This document shows positions 17,253 to 25,965 of a stretch of DNA of 64,000 nucleotides, piece by piece. This DNA is from Brevibacillus laterosporus DSM 25. Its GTDB lineage: Bacteria; Bacillota; Bacilli; Brevibacillales; Brevibacillaceae. The DNA lies in assembly GCF_002706795.1 (NCBI RefSeq), contig NZ_CP017705.1:3408501-3472500 (forward strand). The letters run 5' to 3'. Position 1 is the stretch's first letter, and every line of letters starts with the position of its first letter. The notes under the pieces are model-generated. The model did not search any database. It was not told the origin of the DNA and worked only from the letters and a program-made list of their open reading frames with translations. A program made the translations under genes and the position numbers.

Positions 17253-18789
17253 GGAATTGCTCGTTCGATTAAGAAAATTACATACAAAGAATAAACCAAG
17301 AAAAGAGTTTGTAGAAACCTTACGTACCCAGCTAGAGTATCAGACAAATATTGTGGTGCACAGAAGAAACAGATTTTATCGACCAATTCAATTTGGGCTT
17401 GGACTAGCAAGCGTATTCGCACTTATATTGTACCTTTTTGCACCTTCAGTGAATAAAGAGGCTTTCCCACCTATGTCCAGCTATCCTACGAAACAGGAGT
17501 TTATTGCGAAACCCCCTGTTGAGGTATCAGAAAAGCAAAAACAAGAGCAAAAGCAGGAACAAAAACAAAAACAAAATCAACAGCAAAAGCTTGTATCTAA
17601 TCCAAAGACTTCTCTAAAGGAGTCACTTTCACAGAAGCAAACAGCCAAAGAAAAAGAAAAGAACGATGTGGTAACCCCAAAACCAAAAGCAAAAGATACC
17701 TATTTGCAGCAGCTTGGAGGTGAAGATTTAAAGGGATATCAAATAAATCCCGCACTCTCTGCCCCTGCTCGCGGATACATTTTCATGAATCGTATGGTAA
17801 ATGGAATCCCCTTTTTAGCGGATAGCTATAAAGTGGAATTAGATGAATCAGGTCAAATAAAACAATCAACCATCACAAAAAGCACAGATACAAATATGAA
17901 ATTTCCTTTGCCGCAGCAAGCTATATCCAAAGCGACTGCTAAACAATTATTTATGAAAGACATGAGGCTAGTTTACCAAGGGGATGAACAACCGCGGCTT
18001 ACCTATGAATTTAACTTTTCAGGCTATATTGATGCGGTCAGTGGACAAGTAAGAGAAGCGAAGGAAGAGGAGCAAAGCCAAGGATATAGTAAGCCTATTC
18101 CGATCGTAGCTCAGGGTAAAAAACTGATTGCGCATACTCCGGAAGAGGTTGTGAGAATCCTTCAACAGGAATTTGGAATCGTCGTATATGGACCTGGAGC
18201 GGTAGAGGATACTTTGTCTACCGATACCTATAAAGAATATTCCTGGCAAATCGAAGAAGGAAAAATAATTAAGGTAGAAACCCTTGATGGACAATTGATG
18301 GGATTTAGGATTAGTACTCCAGGTGTGAAAGAGAGGGATTCTTCTACCATCGCAGTTCACAAGGAATTGTCTGGAATAGCGAAGGGCATCATAGAAAGAT
18401 ATATGAATGTTCATACGAAAGAGCTTCTATTGATAGATGTTGAAAAAACAAGTTTGACTCAAACCTATCGATTTAGAAGGTCGTATCAAGGTATTCCCAT
18501 CATTAATCGAAGTTATTCTGTGACCCTTGATGCCAAAACAGAAAAGGTAATTGGACTTGATCTGGGCTATGGAGTACAAGGAACTACTAGCCTCCCGGAC
18601 AAATCGAAAGCAATGACACCAGACGTAGCTGCTACTATCTACTTGAAGGAACGCCCATTGTCTTTAGTCTATGTCATGCTAATGGATAAGAAGCAACAAA
18701 TAGCAGTTCCTCACTTGGTTTATCAGATATATTATCATGACACACCTAGGCTGTATGTTGATGCGATTACCGGTGAAGTGATTAGATAG
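17233..18789 (+). CDS. Membrane anti-sigma-like protein with extracellular YcdB/YcdC domain
   Basis: The 518-residue product has a basic cytoplasmic N-terminus of about 55 residues, one membrane segment (FGLGLASVFALILYLFAP, about 56-74), a lysine/glutamine-rich low-complexity linker (about 98-120) and a large extracellular part with YcdB/YcdC-type PepSY-like repeats. It overlaps the sigma gene by 20 bases, has the RKEFVETLRTQL helix often seen in such partners, and so is likely the anti-sigma factor that holds the ECF sigma and senses an envelope signal. No classic zinc-binding HxxxCxxC motif is present in the N-terminus. The ligand is unknown. Confidence 0.8.
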   Translation: MDWQKDKELLVRLRKLHTKNKPRKEFVETLRTQLEYQTNIVVHRRNRFYRPIQFGLGLASVFALILYLFAPSVNKEAFPPMSSYPTKQEFIAKPPVEVSEKQKQEQKQEQKQKQNQQQKLVSNPKTSLKESLSQKQTAKEKEKNDVVTPKPKAKDTYLQQLGGEDLKGYQINPALSAPARGYIFMNRMVNGIPFLADSYKVELDESGQIKQSTITKSTDTNMKFPLPQQAISKATAKQLFMKDMRLVYQGDEQPRLTYEFNFSGYIDAVSGQVREAKEEEQSQGYSKPIPIVAQGKKLIAHTPEEVVRILQQEFGIVVYGPGAVEDTLSTDTYKEYSWQIEEGKIIKVETLDGQLMGFRISTPGVKERDSSTIAVHKELSGIAKGIIERYMNVHTKELLLIDVEKTSLTQTYRFRRSYQGIPIINRSYSVTLDAKTEKVIGLDLGYGVQGTTSLPDKSKAMTPDVAATIYLKERPLSLVYVMLMDKKQQIAVPHLVYQIYYHDTPRLYVDAITGEVIR

Positions 18790-18936
18790 AAAGGTTATTT
18801 TATCTTATATACCAGTTTTCTTGTAAGTTCGCTTTCTTTCTCCTATAATTAAATACGATAGTTTCTTTTACGAGACAATTGTATTTCTTTAAGTTAGATG
18901 GAGGAGAGCAGTCCTCCCGTTCAAGAGGCGACACCA

Positions 18937-18975
18937 TCCCTAATCCGTCTGTTTGAAGGATTAGGGATTTTTTGG
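18937..18975 (+). terminator. Terminator hairpin between the sigma operon and the ABC transporter
   Basis: The arms ATCCCTAATCC and GGATTAGGGAT flank a short loop and are followed by TTTTTTGG. Just upstream (18900-18918) there is a smaller hairpin GGAGGA...TCCTCC. The pair stands 43 bases before the transporter start, so it may either end the upstream operon or act as an attenuator. I could not match the upstream bases to a known riboswitch. Confidence 0.65.
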
Positions 18976-19017
18976 TAGATATGATCGATAAAAATCGAGT
19001 GAAGAGAGGATATTTCC

Positions 19018-20022
19018 ATGAACAAAATGAAACATAGTCTAACAGCATTGCTAACAGTATGTTTAGCTGTTTCGCTAACCGCGTGTTCGGGTGGAACAAC
19101 ACCAAAGGACGGAGCACAATCTTCCCCAAATCAGAACCAAGCGACTGATTCGGCATCGGATAATCAAGCGACAGATACTACACTAAAAACCATCTATCCG
19201 CTCAAAGTAAAAGATGTGACGGGGGAAGAGTTCACCTTCGAAAAAGCCCCGGAGCGTATTGTATCAGTATCGCCTGCTGAAACGGAAACGTTATTTGCAC
19301 TAGGACTTGAGCAAAACATCATGGGAGTTTCTGACTACGATGATTACCCGGCATCTACTAAGGATAAGCCGAAAATGGGGAGCATTATGGCGCCGAACGT
19401 TGAGTCCATTTTGGCTGCCAAACCGGATATTGTCTTTACAGGGATTTCAATGAAAGAAGAGACGGTCAAGAAATTTCGAGAGCTTGGTGTAAAAATCTTT
19501 AAGGTAGAACCAAAGACGTATGATGACGTGATTGCAAATATGGAGTTGTATGGAAAAATTACCGATCATCAGGCTGAAGCGAAGAAAGTTGTGGACGAGC
19601 TTCAAAAGACTCGTGACGAGGTTTTAGCTGTTGTAAAAAATATGAACGAGAAAAAGAAAGTTTATCTTGAATTTTCTCCAGGCTGGACGGTTGGTAGCGG
19701 GGAATTTTTGAACCAAATAATAGAGCTTGCTGGTGGAATCAACGTGGCTGGTGACACAAAAGGCTGGGTACAAATTAATGAAGAGACCATCATTAAAAAA
19801 AATCCCGATGTTATTCTCTACACACTGGGAGTAATAGACTCTAAAACAAACCAATCCTTAGAGGATATTATACGTTCTCGTAAAGGCTGGAGTGGGATCG
19901 AGGCGATTAAAAACAACACAGTAGTAGGACTTGACCAGAATATCATCAGTCGTCCTGGACCACGCCTTGCAGAAGGCTTGAAAGAGATGGCGAAAGCAAT
20001 CTATCCTGATAAATTTAAGTAA
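19018..20022 (+). CDS. ABC transporter substrate-binding lipoprotein, BtuF/FhuD type
   Basis: The 334-residue product has a lipoprotein signal (LAVSLTACSGG, cysteine near residue 22), a serine/glutamine-rich spacer, then a class III periplasmic-binding fold with the helical backbone. The RIVSVSPAETETLFALGLEQ segment and MGSIMAPNVESILAAKPDIV are typical of corrinoid and siderophore binders, closest in my reading to BtuF/YvrC. The extracellular lipoprotein hands its ligand to the permease encoded next. No cobalamin riboswitch core is visible upstream, so an iron-siderophore or heme ligand stays possible. Confidence 0.85.
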   Translation: MNKMKHSLTALLTVCLAVSLTACSGGTTPKDGAQSSPNQNQATDSASDNQATDTTLKTIYPLKVKDVTGEEFTFEKAPERIVSVSPAETETLFALGLEQNIMGVSDYDDYPASTKDKPKMGSIMAPNVESILAAKPDIVFTGISMKEETVKKFRELGVKIFKVEPKTYDDVIANMELYGKITDHQAEAKKVVDELQKTRDEVLAVVKNMNEKKKVYLEFSPGWTVGSGEFLNQIIELAGGINVAGDTKGWVQINEETIIKKNPDVILYTLGVIDSKTNQSLEDIIRSRKGWSGIEAIKNNTVVGLDQNIISRPGPRLAEGLKEMAKAIYPDKFK

Positions 20023-20040
20023 GTGGGGCTGACCTCTAGG

Positions 20041-21111
20041 ATGAGTACAAATAACGCTTACGGACAGATGAATGGGAAAAAAAGAATGACAGCAGGAGCA
20101 GTGGGAATGATACTGCTCCTGCTGTCTGTTGTGGCTAGTTTAGCCATTGGTTCTGTTCTGTTGCCGATGGATGAGATTACACGTATTTTATTGCACCAGA
20201 TTCCTGGGATTCATTCATTTATTCCCGTTACATGGGATGAGTCCTCTACACAAATTATGCTAAACGTCAGATTGCCGAGGGTAATCTTGGCTTTGTTAGT
20301 CGGGGCTTCGCTTGGGATAGCAGGGGCAGCGTTTCAAGGTGTTTTACGCAATCCACTAGCAGACCCCTTTACTTTAGGAGTATCCTCTGGTGCTTCAGTT
20401 GGGGCGGCCATCCTTATTTACTTTGGCCTGCAATATGCTTGGTTGGGACAATGGACAGTGCCATTGACTGCCTTTGTGACCGGAGTTTGTACATTAGTGA
20501 TTGTGTTGCAGATGGCAAGAGAAAACGGAAAGATTCCGATTGAAACCCTGATTTTATCTGGGGTAGTTATGCAAGCCTTCCTAGGCTCGATTGTTTCTTT
20601 TCTTGTGGCAATGTCTAAGCAAACCATCAATGAAATTTTATTTTGGGTGATGGGAAGTCTGGCTATGCGGGGCTGGTCCTATACAAGTGTCTTATTGCCA
20701 TACTTAGTGATAGGACTACTGATTTTATTTGCATATGCTCGTCCCTTAAATATGCTTGCATTGGGAGAGAGACAAGCCGGGCATCTAGGTCTGCATGTAG
20801 AACGGACGAAGTGGATCGTGCTACTAACAGCTACTCTCGTGACGGCAGCTGCTGTATCCGTGGCAGGTGTGATCGGTTTTGTTGGATTGGTCGTTCCTCA
20901 TTTACTTCGGATGATCATAGGGTCTGATTACCGCTTATTGATCCCCATGTCTGCTTTAGGTGGTGCTATTTATGTGTTGTGGGCGGATACCATCTCCCGT
21001 ACCTTACTTGCCCCAACAGAGATACCACTTGGAGTAGTAACCGCCTTTATTGGTGCACCGTTCTTTGCCATGCTACTGATCCGAAATAAACGGAAGCGCA
21101 GGGGAGGATGA
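20041..21111 (+). CDS. ABC transporter permease, BtuC/FecCD family
   Basis: The 356-residue integral membrane protein has about ten hydrophobic segments and the FecCD signatures: RLPRVILALLVGASLGIAGA early, NPLADPFTLGVSSGASVGA, then GVIGFVGLVVPHLLRM (coupling region) and a final EIPLGVVTAFIGAPFF. It forms the transmembrane dimer of a type II importer. ATG 20041 is taken because the frame from GTG 20023 starts directly on the previous stop. It lies 18 bases after the binding-protein gene and 6 bases before the ATPase gene. Confidence 0.9.
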   Translation: MSTNNAYGQMNGKKRMTAGAVGMILLLLSVVASLAIGSVLLPMDEITRILLHQIPGIHSFIPVTWDESSTQIMLNVRLPRVILALLVGASLGIAGAAFQGVLRNPLADPFTLGVSSGASVGAAILIYFGLQYAWLGQWTVPLTAFVTGVCTLVIVLQMARENGKIPIETLILSGVVMQAFLGSIVSFLVAMSKQTINEILFWVMGSLAMRGWSYTSVLLPYLVIGLLILFAYARPLNMLALGERQAGHLGLHVERTKWIVLLTATLVTAAAVSVAGVIGFVGLVVPHLLRMIIGSDYRLLIPMSALGGAIYVLWADTISRTLLAPTEIPLGVVTAFIGAPFFAMLLIRNKRKRRGG

Positions 21112-21117
21112 TCGCTG

Positions 21118-22029
21118 ATGAAGAGCAGAGGACAACAAGTAACATCAGAACATAAGCTACAGCAAAATCGTGATTATTCCACATACTTCAATAGCCAGGA
21201 GACCTTGCAAAAAGAACAGAATGCTCCTGTCATTTCTGTCTGTGATGTCTCACATCGATATGGAAATCAATCGGTTTTGCAACAGGTGAGCATTGAGATT
21301 CGAGCGGGTGAGTGGCTAGGTATTATTGGACCGAATGGCAGTGGCAAATCTACCCTGCTATCTCTGATGTCACGAGCGGAGACGCCATCTGCTGGACAGA
21401 TTCTCGTATATGGAAAAGACATCAAGTCATATGGGAGAAAAAAACTGTCCCAGCATATGGCTGTTCTTCAACAGGAAACGATACCTGCGATTCATTATAC
21501 GGTGCAAGAAGTCGTAGAAATGGGACGTTTTCCATATCAATCCTGGTGGGGAACAGAAACTGAGGATAGTGGACCGTTTATCGATAGCATTATGGATCGA
21601 CTACAGTTGAAGAAGCTGGCAAACAAAAGACTAGACCAATTGAGTGGTGGACAACGACAGAGAGCTGCATTAGCCAAGTTAATGGCTCAGTCGCCTAGCA
21701 TCGTTTTGTTGGATGAACCAACCACTTATTTAGATATTCATTATCAAGTGCAATTCATGGACGTGGTGCAGGAGTGGCAGCAGGATTGCGGGGTAACAGT
21801 CGTATCTGTTTTACACGATCTGAATTTAGCTTCCCTGTACTGTGATCGGATTATTGTGCTACATGATGGTAGGATTTCGGATGAGGGAACACCGACTGAA
21901 ATGATGACCACAAAGCGACTTTCTGACGTTTTTCAAGTAAACACAGCGATTGTCCCTCATCCCAAGACGGAGCGACCTCAGGTACTGGTTTGCCCGAAAC
22001 AGCGATCAGAAAAGCTGACAGGTGAATAG
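21118..22029 (+). CDS. ABC transporter ATP-binding protein, BtuD/FecE family
   Basis: The 303-residue ATPase shows Walker A GPNGSGKST, Q-loop VLQQE, signature LSGGQRQR, Walker B SIVLLDEPTTYLD and the H-loop SVLHD. The N-terminus carries about 40 extra polar residues before the usual VISVCDVSHRYG start; an internal start is possible but no better ribosome site is seen. It energises the importer formed with the two genes before it. The transcript should end in the hairpin which the insertion element now splits. Confidence 0.9.
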   Translation: MKSRGQQVTSEHKLQQNRDYSTYFNSQETLQKEQNAPVISVCDVSHRYGNQSVLQQVSIEIRAGEWLGIIGPNGSGKSTLLSLMSRAETPSAGQILVYGKDIKSYGRKKLSQHMAVLQQETIPAIHYTVQEVVEMGRFPYQSWWGTETEDSGPFIDSIMDRLQLKKLANKRLDQLSGGQRQRAALAKLMAQSPSIVLLDEPTTYLDIHYQVQFMDVVQEWQQDCGVTVVSVLHDLNLASLYCDRIIVLHDGRISDEGTPTEMMTTKRLSDVFQVNTAIVPHPKTERPQVLVCPKQRSEKLTGE

Positions 22030-22162
22030 GCTTAATTACGCATATTTTTACCTCAAGATCAAAATTACTACATTATGATAGAGGATAGCGAAATAGTAAA
22101 ACCCCCAACAGAGTTTTCTGAACTGTGACCCTATTTGTAGACAGTTTTAAAAGAATACCTAA

Positions 22163-23011
22163 CTAGGCAGCTAAAAGATGACTTCTGAATTCATCAGGGG
22201 TCATCTTTTTTAATGACCACTGGTAACGTTCAGAATTGTAATAATCAATGTAACTGTCTACTCGATCCCTCAACTCTTGTATCGTTTGACATGTCTTATA
22301 TTCCAAATCGTCTTTCATATGACCAAAAAAAGTTTCCATGGAAGCATTATCCCAACAGTTTCCCTTACGGGACATGGACTGCCTAAAGCCTGCTTTCCTG
22401 ATTAAGCGACGGGTTTTAAAGTGGGTATAATGCAGACCTTGGTCTGAGTGTAGAATGGCTTCGGGGTGAATGTTGCCATCTAGACGTTGGAACAGTCGTT
22501 TCAAAGTAATCCTCACCAATGGAAGCTTTAAAGAAGAAAGATAGTGAGCTAAAATCTGTTTTGTTGCCCCATCCTTGACTACCGACAGGTAGGCACATTG
22601 ACCATTACCGTAATACATATACGTAATATCGGTGAGCAGTACTTTTTCAGGTTCTCCCTGATCAAACTGACGCTGCAACAGGTTGGGACATGTTTGGTGC
22701 TCTTGCGTTGCCTTAGCTAATTTTCTATAGGGATTGGCTTGGCGAATGGTAGCAACAAGTTTATACTTTCGCATCAATCGACGAATCTTTTTATGATTCA
22801 TGATCACTCCACTTTCACGCTCAAGTCGCATCTTAATAACTAATGCTCCTGCTTTACCACGAAGAGCGTCAAAGTGCTTCTTGATAAGTTTAATGTCATG
22901 TTCGTCCGCATCCTCTCGTAGCTGTCTAGTTTTCTCCGCACGAAGCCAACGGTAGTAGCCACTCGCACTAACACATGCAAGTTTACAAAGATATCGTGTT
23001 ACATCACGCAA
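22163..23011 (-). CDS. IS3-family transposase OrfB, DDE integrase domain
   Basis: The product has at least 282 residues, with an HTH_21-like start (GYYRWLRAEK) followed by the rve integrase core. The catalytic triad is visible: D in LLTDITYM, D in AILHSDQG and E in NASMETFFGHM, with the usual spacing. The frame stays open upstream of TTG 23011 to the A6G window at 23104-23110, so the real enzyme is probably the OrfAB fusion made by a -1 frameshift. The C-terminal YNSERYQWSLKKMTPDEFR is typical of IS150-like transposases. Confidence 0.9.
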   Translation of the reverse strand: MRDVTRYLCKLACVSASGYYRWLRAEKTRQLREDADEHDIKLIKKHFDALRGKAGALVIKMRLERESGVIMNHKKIRRLMRKYKLVATIRQANPYRKLAKATQEHQTCPNLLQRQFDQGEPEKVLLTDITYMYYGNGQCAYLSVVKDGATKQILAHYLSSLKLPLVRITLKRLFQRLDGNIHPEAILHSDQGLHYTHFKTRRLIRKAGFRQSMSRKGNCWDNASMETFFGHMKDDLEYKTCQTIQELRDRVDSYIDYYNSERYQWSLKKMTPDEFRSHLLAA

Positions 23012-23067
23012 ATTGTACTGACGTATGGTGCGATTAATGATTTGATAGCGCTCGGAGGGGGATAACG

Positions 23068-23505
23068 TTACCTCTGCAACTTCTGCTTTTCGAGCGCGTC
23101 GAGCTTTTTTAAAAAGTCGTTCTCCGCCTCTAAAAACTTGATACGCGCCTCAGCTCGTTTAAGCTTTTCCTCTACGGACAACTCCGTTGTCGAGGGTCTA
23201 CCCGTACTTTTCTTTCCTCGTTGTTCTTCTAAAAGGCCGATCTCTCCATGAATTTGATACACATTACGCCAACGTTTTAAGCATGTTTTTGGTTTGTTAT
23301 GACCAATAACGTCTATGTCAAAACCAGCACCACAAAAAATTTCCATAGGTGTTTGTCCCTCTTGATACGCTTTGACAGCTGCTACCTTAAATGCTGGTGC
23401 ATAAGTAATACTTTTGTACGTTACATGCTGAACATAAGGGTTAGCTTCAAGATGTTTCATTTCTTGTTCCGTGAAAACCTTTGAATTAGCTCTTGTTTTT
23501 CCCAC
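23068..23505 (-). CDS. IS3-family OrfA, helix-turn-helix DNA-binding protein
   Basis: The 145-residue protein has a helix-turn-helix region (FKVAAVKAYQEGQTPMEIF, then LKRWRNVYQIHGE) that binds the terminal repeats, and a C-terminal leucine-rich coiled coil (LKRAEARIKFLEAENDFLKK) for dimerisation. It starts at GTG 23505 behind GAGGAAAG. Near its 3' end A AAA AAG (minus strand, 23110-23104) lies in the zero frame and lets ribosomes slip by -1 into the orfB frame. Confidence 0.9.
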   Translation of the reverse strand: MGKTRANSKVFTEQEMKHLEANPYVQHVTYKSITYAPAFKVAAVKAYQEGQTPMEIFCGAGFDIDVIGHNKPKTCLKRWRNVYQIHGEIGLLEEQRGKKSTGRPSTTELSVEEKLKRAEARIKFLEAENDFLKKLDALEKQKLQR

Positions 23506-23628
23506 AATTCTTTCCTCGCTTTATTTTAATAAGTTGATTAAAACACAAAAGACCCGTAAGAAGGTCACTTTTTTCAAAATGTCCATCTTACGGGTCACAG
23601 TTCATTCGATCTGTTTGGGGGTTTTGTC

Positions 23629-24477
23629 TTATTTCTTTTGATAAACACAAACGACCATCTTCACAAAATACTCACGGAACAAAGACGTTTTTGCTAAATT
23701 AGCTACTACATTGCGCAGAGGGATTTCCTTTTCATACACAGCAGGGTAGTGAACGCCTTTTTGAATGTTGCGGAAACGTCTGATCGTCATGCGATTGATA
23801 TACGAGAAGTACTCGGAACCATCTGGACGTTTGCTGATACGAAAGCCTAGACGATCTTCCCCGTCTGGCAAATCTTGAACGAGTTTACGATACGCATCGA
23901 TCAAGGTTTGTTCAGAAAAGAAGGAGTGAACCCAGGGAAATCCAATTGCATCTGACAAGTGAGCGCCGTATGGATGGTAATACGGTGGGAAGTTAATGTA
24001 TAGATGACCGCCCTTTTTCAAGACACGAAAGCATTCCTCCAGCGTTTTCTCTGGATTATCTACGTGTTCCATCGCATCGTTCATGATGATTGTATCGAAT
24101 GTCTCGTCTTCAAACAACATTTTGGATGCATCACCTGTCATGAAGGAGGCGATGTTATCCAAGCCTTTTTCCCGAGCAAAGGCATTACCTTCTTCTGCAT
24201 AATGAGGAACAATGTCAATTCCGATAATCTTTTCTGGACCAAATGTAGCGTAATAGCAGGTTTTACCGCCACCGCCACAACCGATATCTAACACGGTCTT
24301 ATTTTTAAACATTTCTTCCTGAGAATGGAACGGCAAGAAGAATTGAATGGTCTGATCACCCTTGCGGAATTGCCATTCGGTATAGCTCATTTTACCGTCA
24401 TTCGCTAGATTGAACGGATGAACGGGCAAAGGAAACATTTTGTTTAACGCGATAAGTAATGACGAAGAGAGTGACAA
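23629..24477 (-). CDS. SAM-dependent methyltransferase, class I
   Basis: The 282-residue protein has motif I VLDIGCGGGGKTCYY, the acidic strand-2 end IIGIDIVPHY, a motif II region DTIIMNDAMEHVDNP and post-motif KKGGHLYINFPPYYHPYG, i.e. a Methyltransf_11-type fold. The long C-terminal part suggests a special substrate, possibly a sugar or lipid. TTG 24477 is chosen because AAGGAGG lies 9 bases before it; an upstream in-frame TTG at 24501 lies ahead of the site. It sits 31 bases after csaB on the same strand, so it may act on a cell-wall polymer; this is inference. Its terminator is the hairpin split by the insertion element. Confidence 0.8.
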   Translation of the reverse strand: MSLSSSLLIALNKMFPLPVHPFNLANDGKMSYTEWQFRKGDQTIQFFLPFHSQEEMFKNKTVLDIGCGGGGKTCYYATFGPEKIIGIDIVPHYAEEGNAFAREKGLDNIASFMTGDASKMLFEDETFDTIIMNDAMEHVDNPEKTLEECFRVLKKGGHLYINFPPYYHPYGAHLSDAIGFPWVHSFFSEQTLIDAYRKLVQDLPDGEDRLGFRISKRPDGSEYFSYINRMTIRRFRNIQKGVHYPAVYEKEIPLRNVVANLAKTSLFREYFVKMVVCVYQKK

Positions 24478-24508
24478 GATCTTTTGCCTCCTTACAAACA
24501 AACGACAG

Positions 24509-25612
24509 TTATTTCTTGCTGGCTAACGCTTGTAAAACTAGCTCACTACTTTTCATAGCTTCCGCTTTGAGCATGTCAGCTTTTTCACGGATGATAGCTT
24601 GCTCTCGATCTAGGTGTTGCATACGATCGTCAAGTAGCGAAAGCAACTGTTCTGATGTTAAATCCTTGATATGGCCCGCACAGGTCATGCCTGCACGTTC
24701 CACAAAACGATCAATTTTAGGATCATAGGAAATCCCGATAAACGGAATGTGAAGCATACAAGCAAGGATCAAAGAGTGAAGCCTCATCCCCACCACGTAA
24801 TCCGCTTGCTTCAAGATGCACATAATGTCATGAAAAGAGACATGCTCTTTCAGCATTGCCGCGCCCTTATGCTGCATCGCCTTTAAAATATCCTCAGAAG
24901 GGGCGATATCACTTGGGAAATGCATCGGTAGAAACAGCACGTTCCATCCGCGTTCCTGATAATAATCCGCAGCATCGGCAATCACCTGTTTGAAACGCGC
25001 TTCCGTTTTCCAATCACGAACGGAAAAGATCACAAGCGGTCGGGATGAATCTTCGAACATAGGTGATACCAGCTCAGCCCCTCGCTTATCTGAAATATCT
25101 TCAGGATGAATAGTGAGTGCAGGGTCCGCTGTAACATATAACGGAGCCTTGGTTACTCCACAAGCTTTAAAATCTTCACCTGATTCATGATCGCGTACAG
25201 TAATGACATCTACATGATTCACGACTGTTTTAATCATGGAACGGCTAAAGGATTTTAGGATGGGACCGAAGCCTTGGGCATAAAATACGACGGGTTTGCC
25301 TAACAATTTGGCAATGGTAACGATCCCGAGATAATAGAGTACACTGCGGGGGCTGGTAACGTCCTGCATGAGTGTACCGCCACCCATTACCAACAGGTCG
25401 CTTTGCTTTAATTCTCGCACAATCGTGGGGAGCTTCCAACGATTATGAGCGGATATCCCAAATAGCGATGTTGTCCGCTCAGGCGTATTTGACAACACGG
25501 ATAGGGAAATATTCGGTTGTTCTCGTCTGAGCGAGGTAATTATTCCATATAACACAACATCGTCCCCGGCATTATTAAAGCCGTAATATCCGGAGATGAG
25601 AATTCGCGACAT
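24509..25612 (-). CDS. csaB: Polysaccharide pyruvyl transferase CsaB
   Basis: The 367-residue enzyme adds pyruvate ketal to the secondary cell-wall polymer so that SLH-domain S-layer proteins can bind. Features are the N-terminal ISGYYGFNNAGDDVVLYGII, the LLVMGGGTLMQDVTSPRS loop, a central VTADPALTI, and the C-terminal VVGMRLHSLILACMLHIPFI with the conserved arginine-histidine. This whole pattern is that of the CsaB group of PF04230. The length fits. It is followed by the methyltransferase gene. S-layer anchoring of this type is common in Brevibacillus, Paenibacillus and the Bacillus cereus group. Confidence 0.9.
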   Translation of the reverse strand: MSRILISGYYGFNNAGDDVVLYGIITSLRREQPNISLSVLSNTPERTTSLFGISAHNRWKLPTIVRELKQSDLLVMGGGTLMQDVTSPRSVLYYLGIVTIAKLLGKPVVFYAQGFGPILKSFSRSMIKTVVNHVDVITVRDHESGEDFKACGVTKAPLYVTADPALTIHPEDISDKRGAELVSPMFEDSSRPLVIFSVRDWKTEARFKQVIADAADYYQERGWNVLFLPMHFPSDIAPSEDILKAMQHKGAAMLKEHVSFHDIMCILKQADYVVGMRLHSLILACMLHIPFIGISYDPKIDRFVERAGMTCAGHIKDLTSEQLLSLLDDRMQHLDREQAIIREKADMLKAEAMKSSELVLQALASKK

Positions 25613-25752
25613 GAGAGAACCTTCTTTCTATTCAAACGTACTGGTAACGTAACTGATAAGTAGTATACAATCATAAGTGCCGTTTTTCTAAATTGGGCAC
25701 ATCCTCAAGTATAATCGAGAGGCGATAGGTAAGTAAAGCGAAGGAGACAGAA

Positions 25753-25872
25753 CTACATAATATAGTAGATTCCTGCGGCAACTAACAACACACTAAGTAC
25801 GATAAAGCTAATCATTACATACAGGATGCCTTTGTTTTTTCGTCTTCGATAGAAAAACTCATCAAACATCAT
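25753..25872 (-). CDS. Small membrane protein, 39 residues
   Basis: The minus strand encodes MMFDEFFYRRRKNKGILYVM and a following hydrophobic helix of about 19 residues ending in YYIM and a stop. A GAGAGGGG ribosome site lies about 6 bases before the double ATG. The basic RRRKNK before the helix suggests that the N-terminus stays in the cytoplasm. It stands alone between csaB and the PrmA-like gene, which runs the other way. I do not recognise it. Confidence 0.6.
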   Translation of the reverse strand: MMFDEFFYRRRKNKGILYVMISFIVLSVLLVAAGIYYIM

Positions 25873-25965
25873 GTAGACCCCTCTCTTGAACACGCTCTAA
25901 TACCGTTCATATTACCATGTCTACACTAGAATATGCTAGATTTTTGGCAGAAAGGAACTTGTTGC

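Larger units (their letters stand above)
22119..23604 (-). mobile_element. IS3-family insertion sequence (IS150-like), 1486 bp
   Basis: The ends are inverted repeats beginning TGAACTGTGACCC on both sides (22119-22131 and the complement of 23592-23604), with further partial identity inside. The flanking trinucleotide TTC occurs at 22116-22118 and 23605-23607, a 3-base target duplication as usual for IS3. It encodes orfA and orfB on the minus strand joined by a frameshift window. All parts look intact and the direct repeat is perfect, so the insertion may be recent and the element active. Confidence 0.92.
22098..23625. terminator. Bidirectional terminator hairpin split by the IS element
   Basis: The left arm AAAACCCCCAACAGA (22098-22112) and right arm TCTGTTTGGGGGTTTT (23610-23625) are complementary with one extra T. 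With the element and one target copy removed they would form a tight hairpin around the loop GTTTTCGA, serving both the transporter operon on the plus strand and the methyltransferase gene on the minus strand. Confidence 0.75.

Noticed and set aside
18800-19017. Cobalamin riboswitch before the BtuF-like gene
   Set aside because: The B12-box core and the GCCACTG element are not found.
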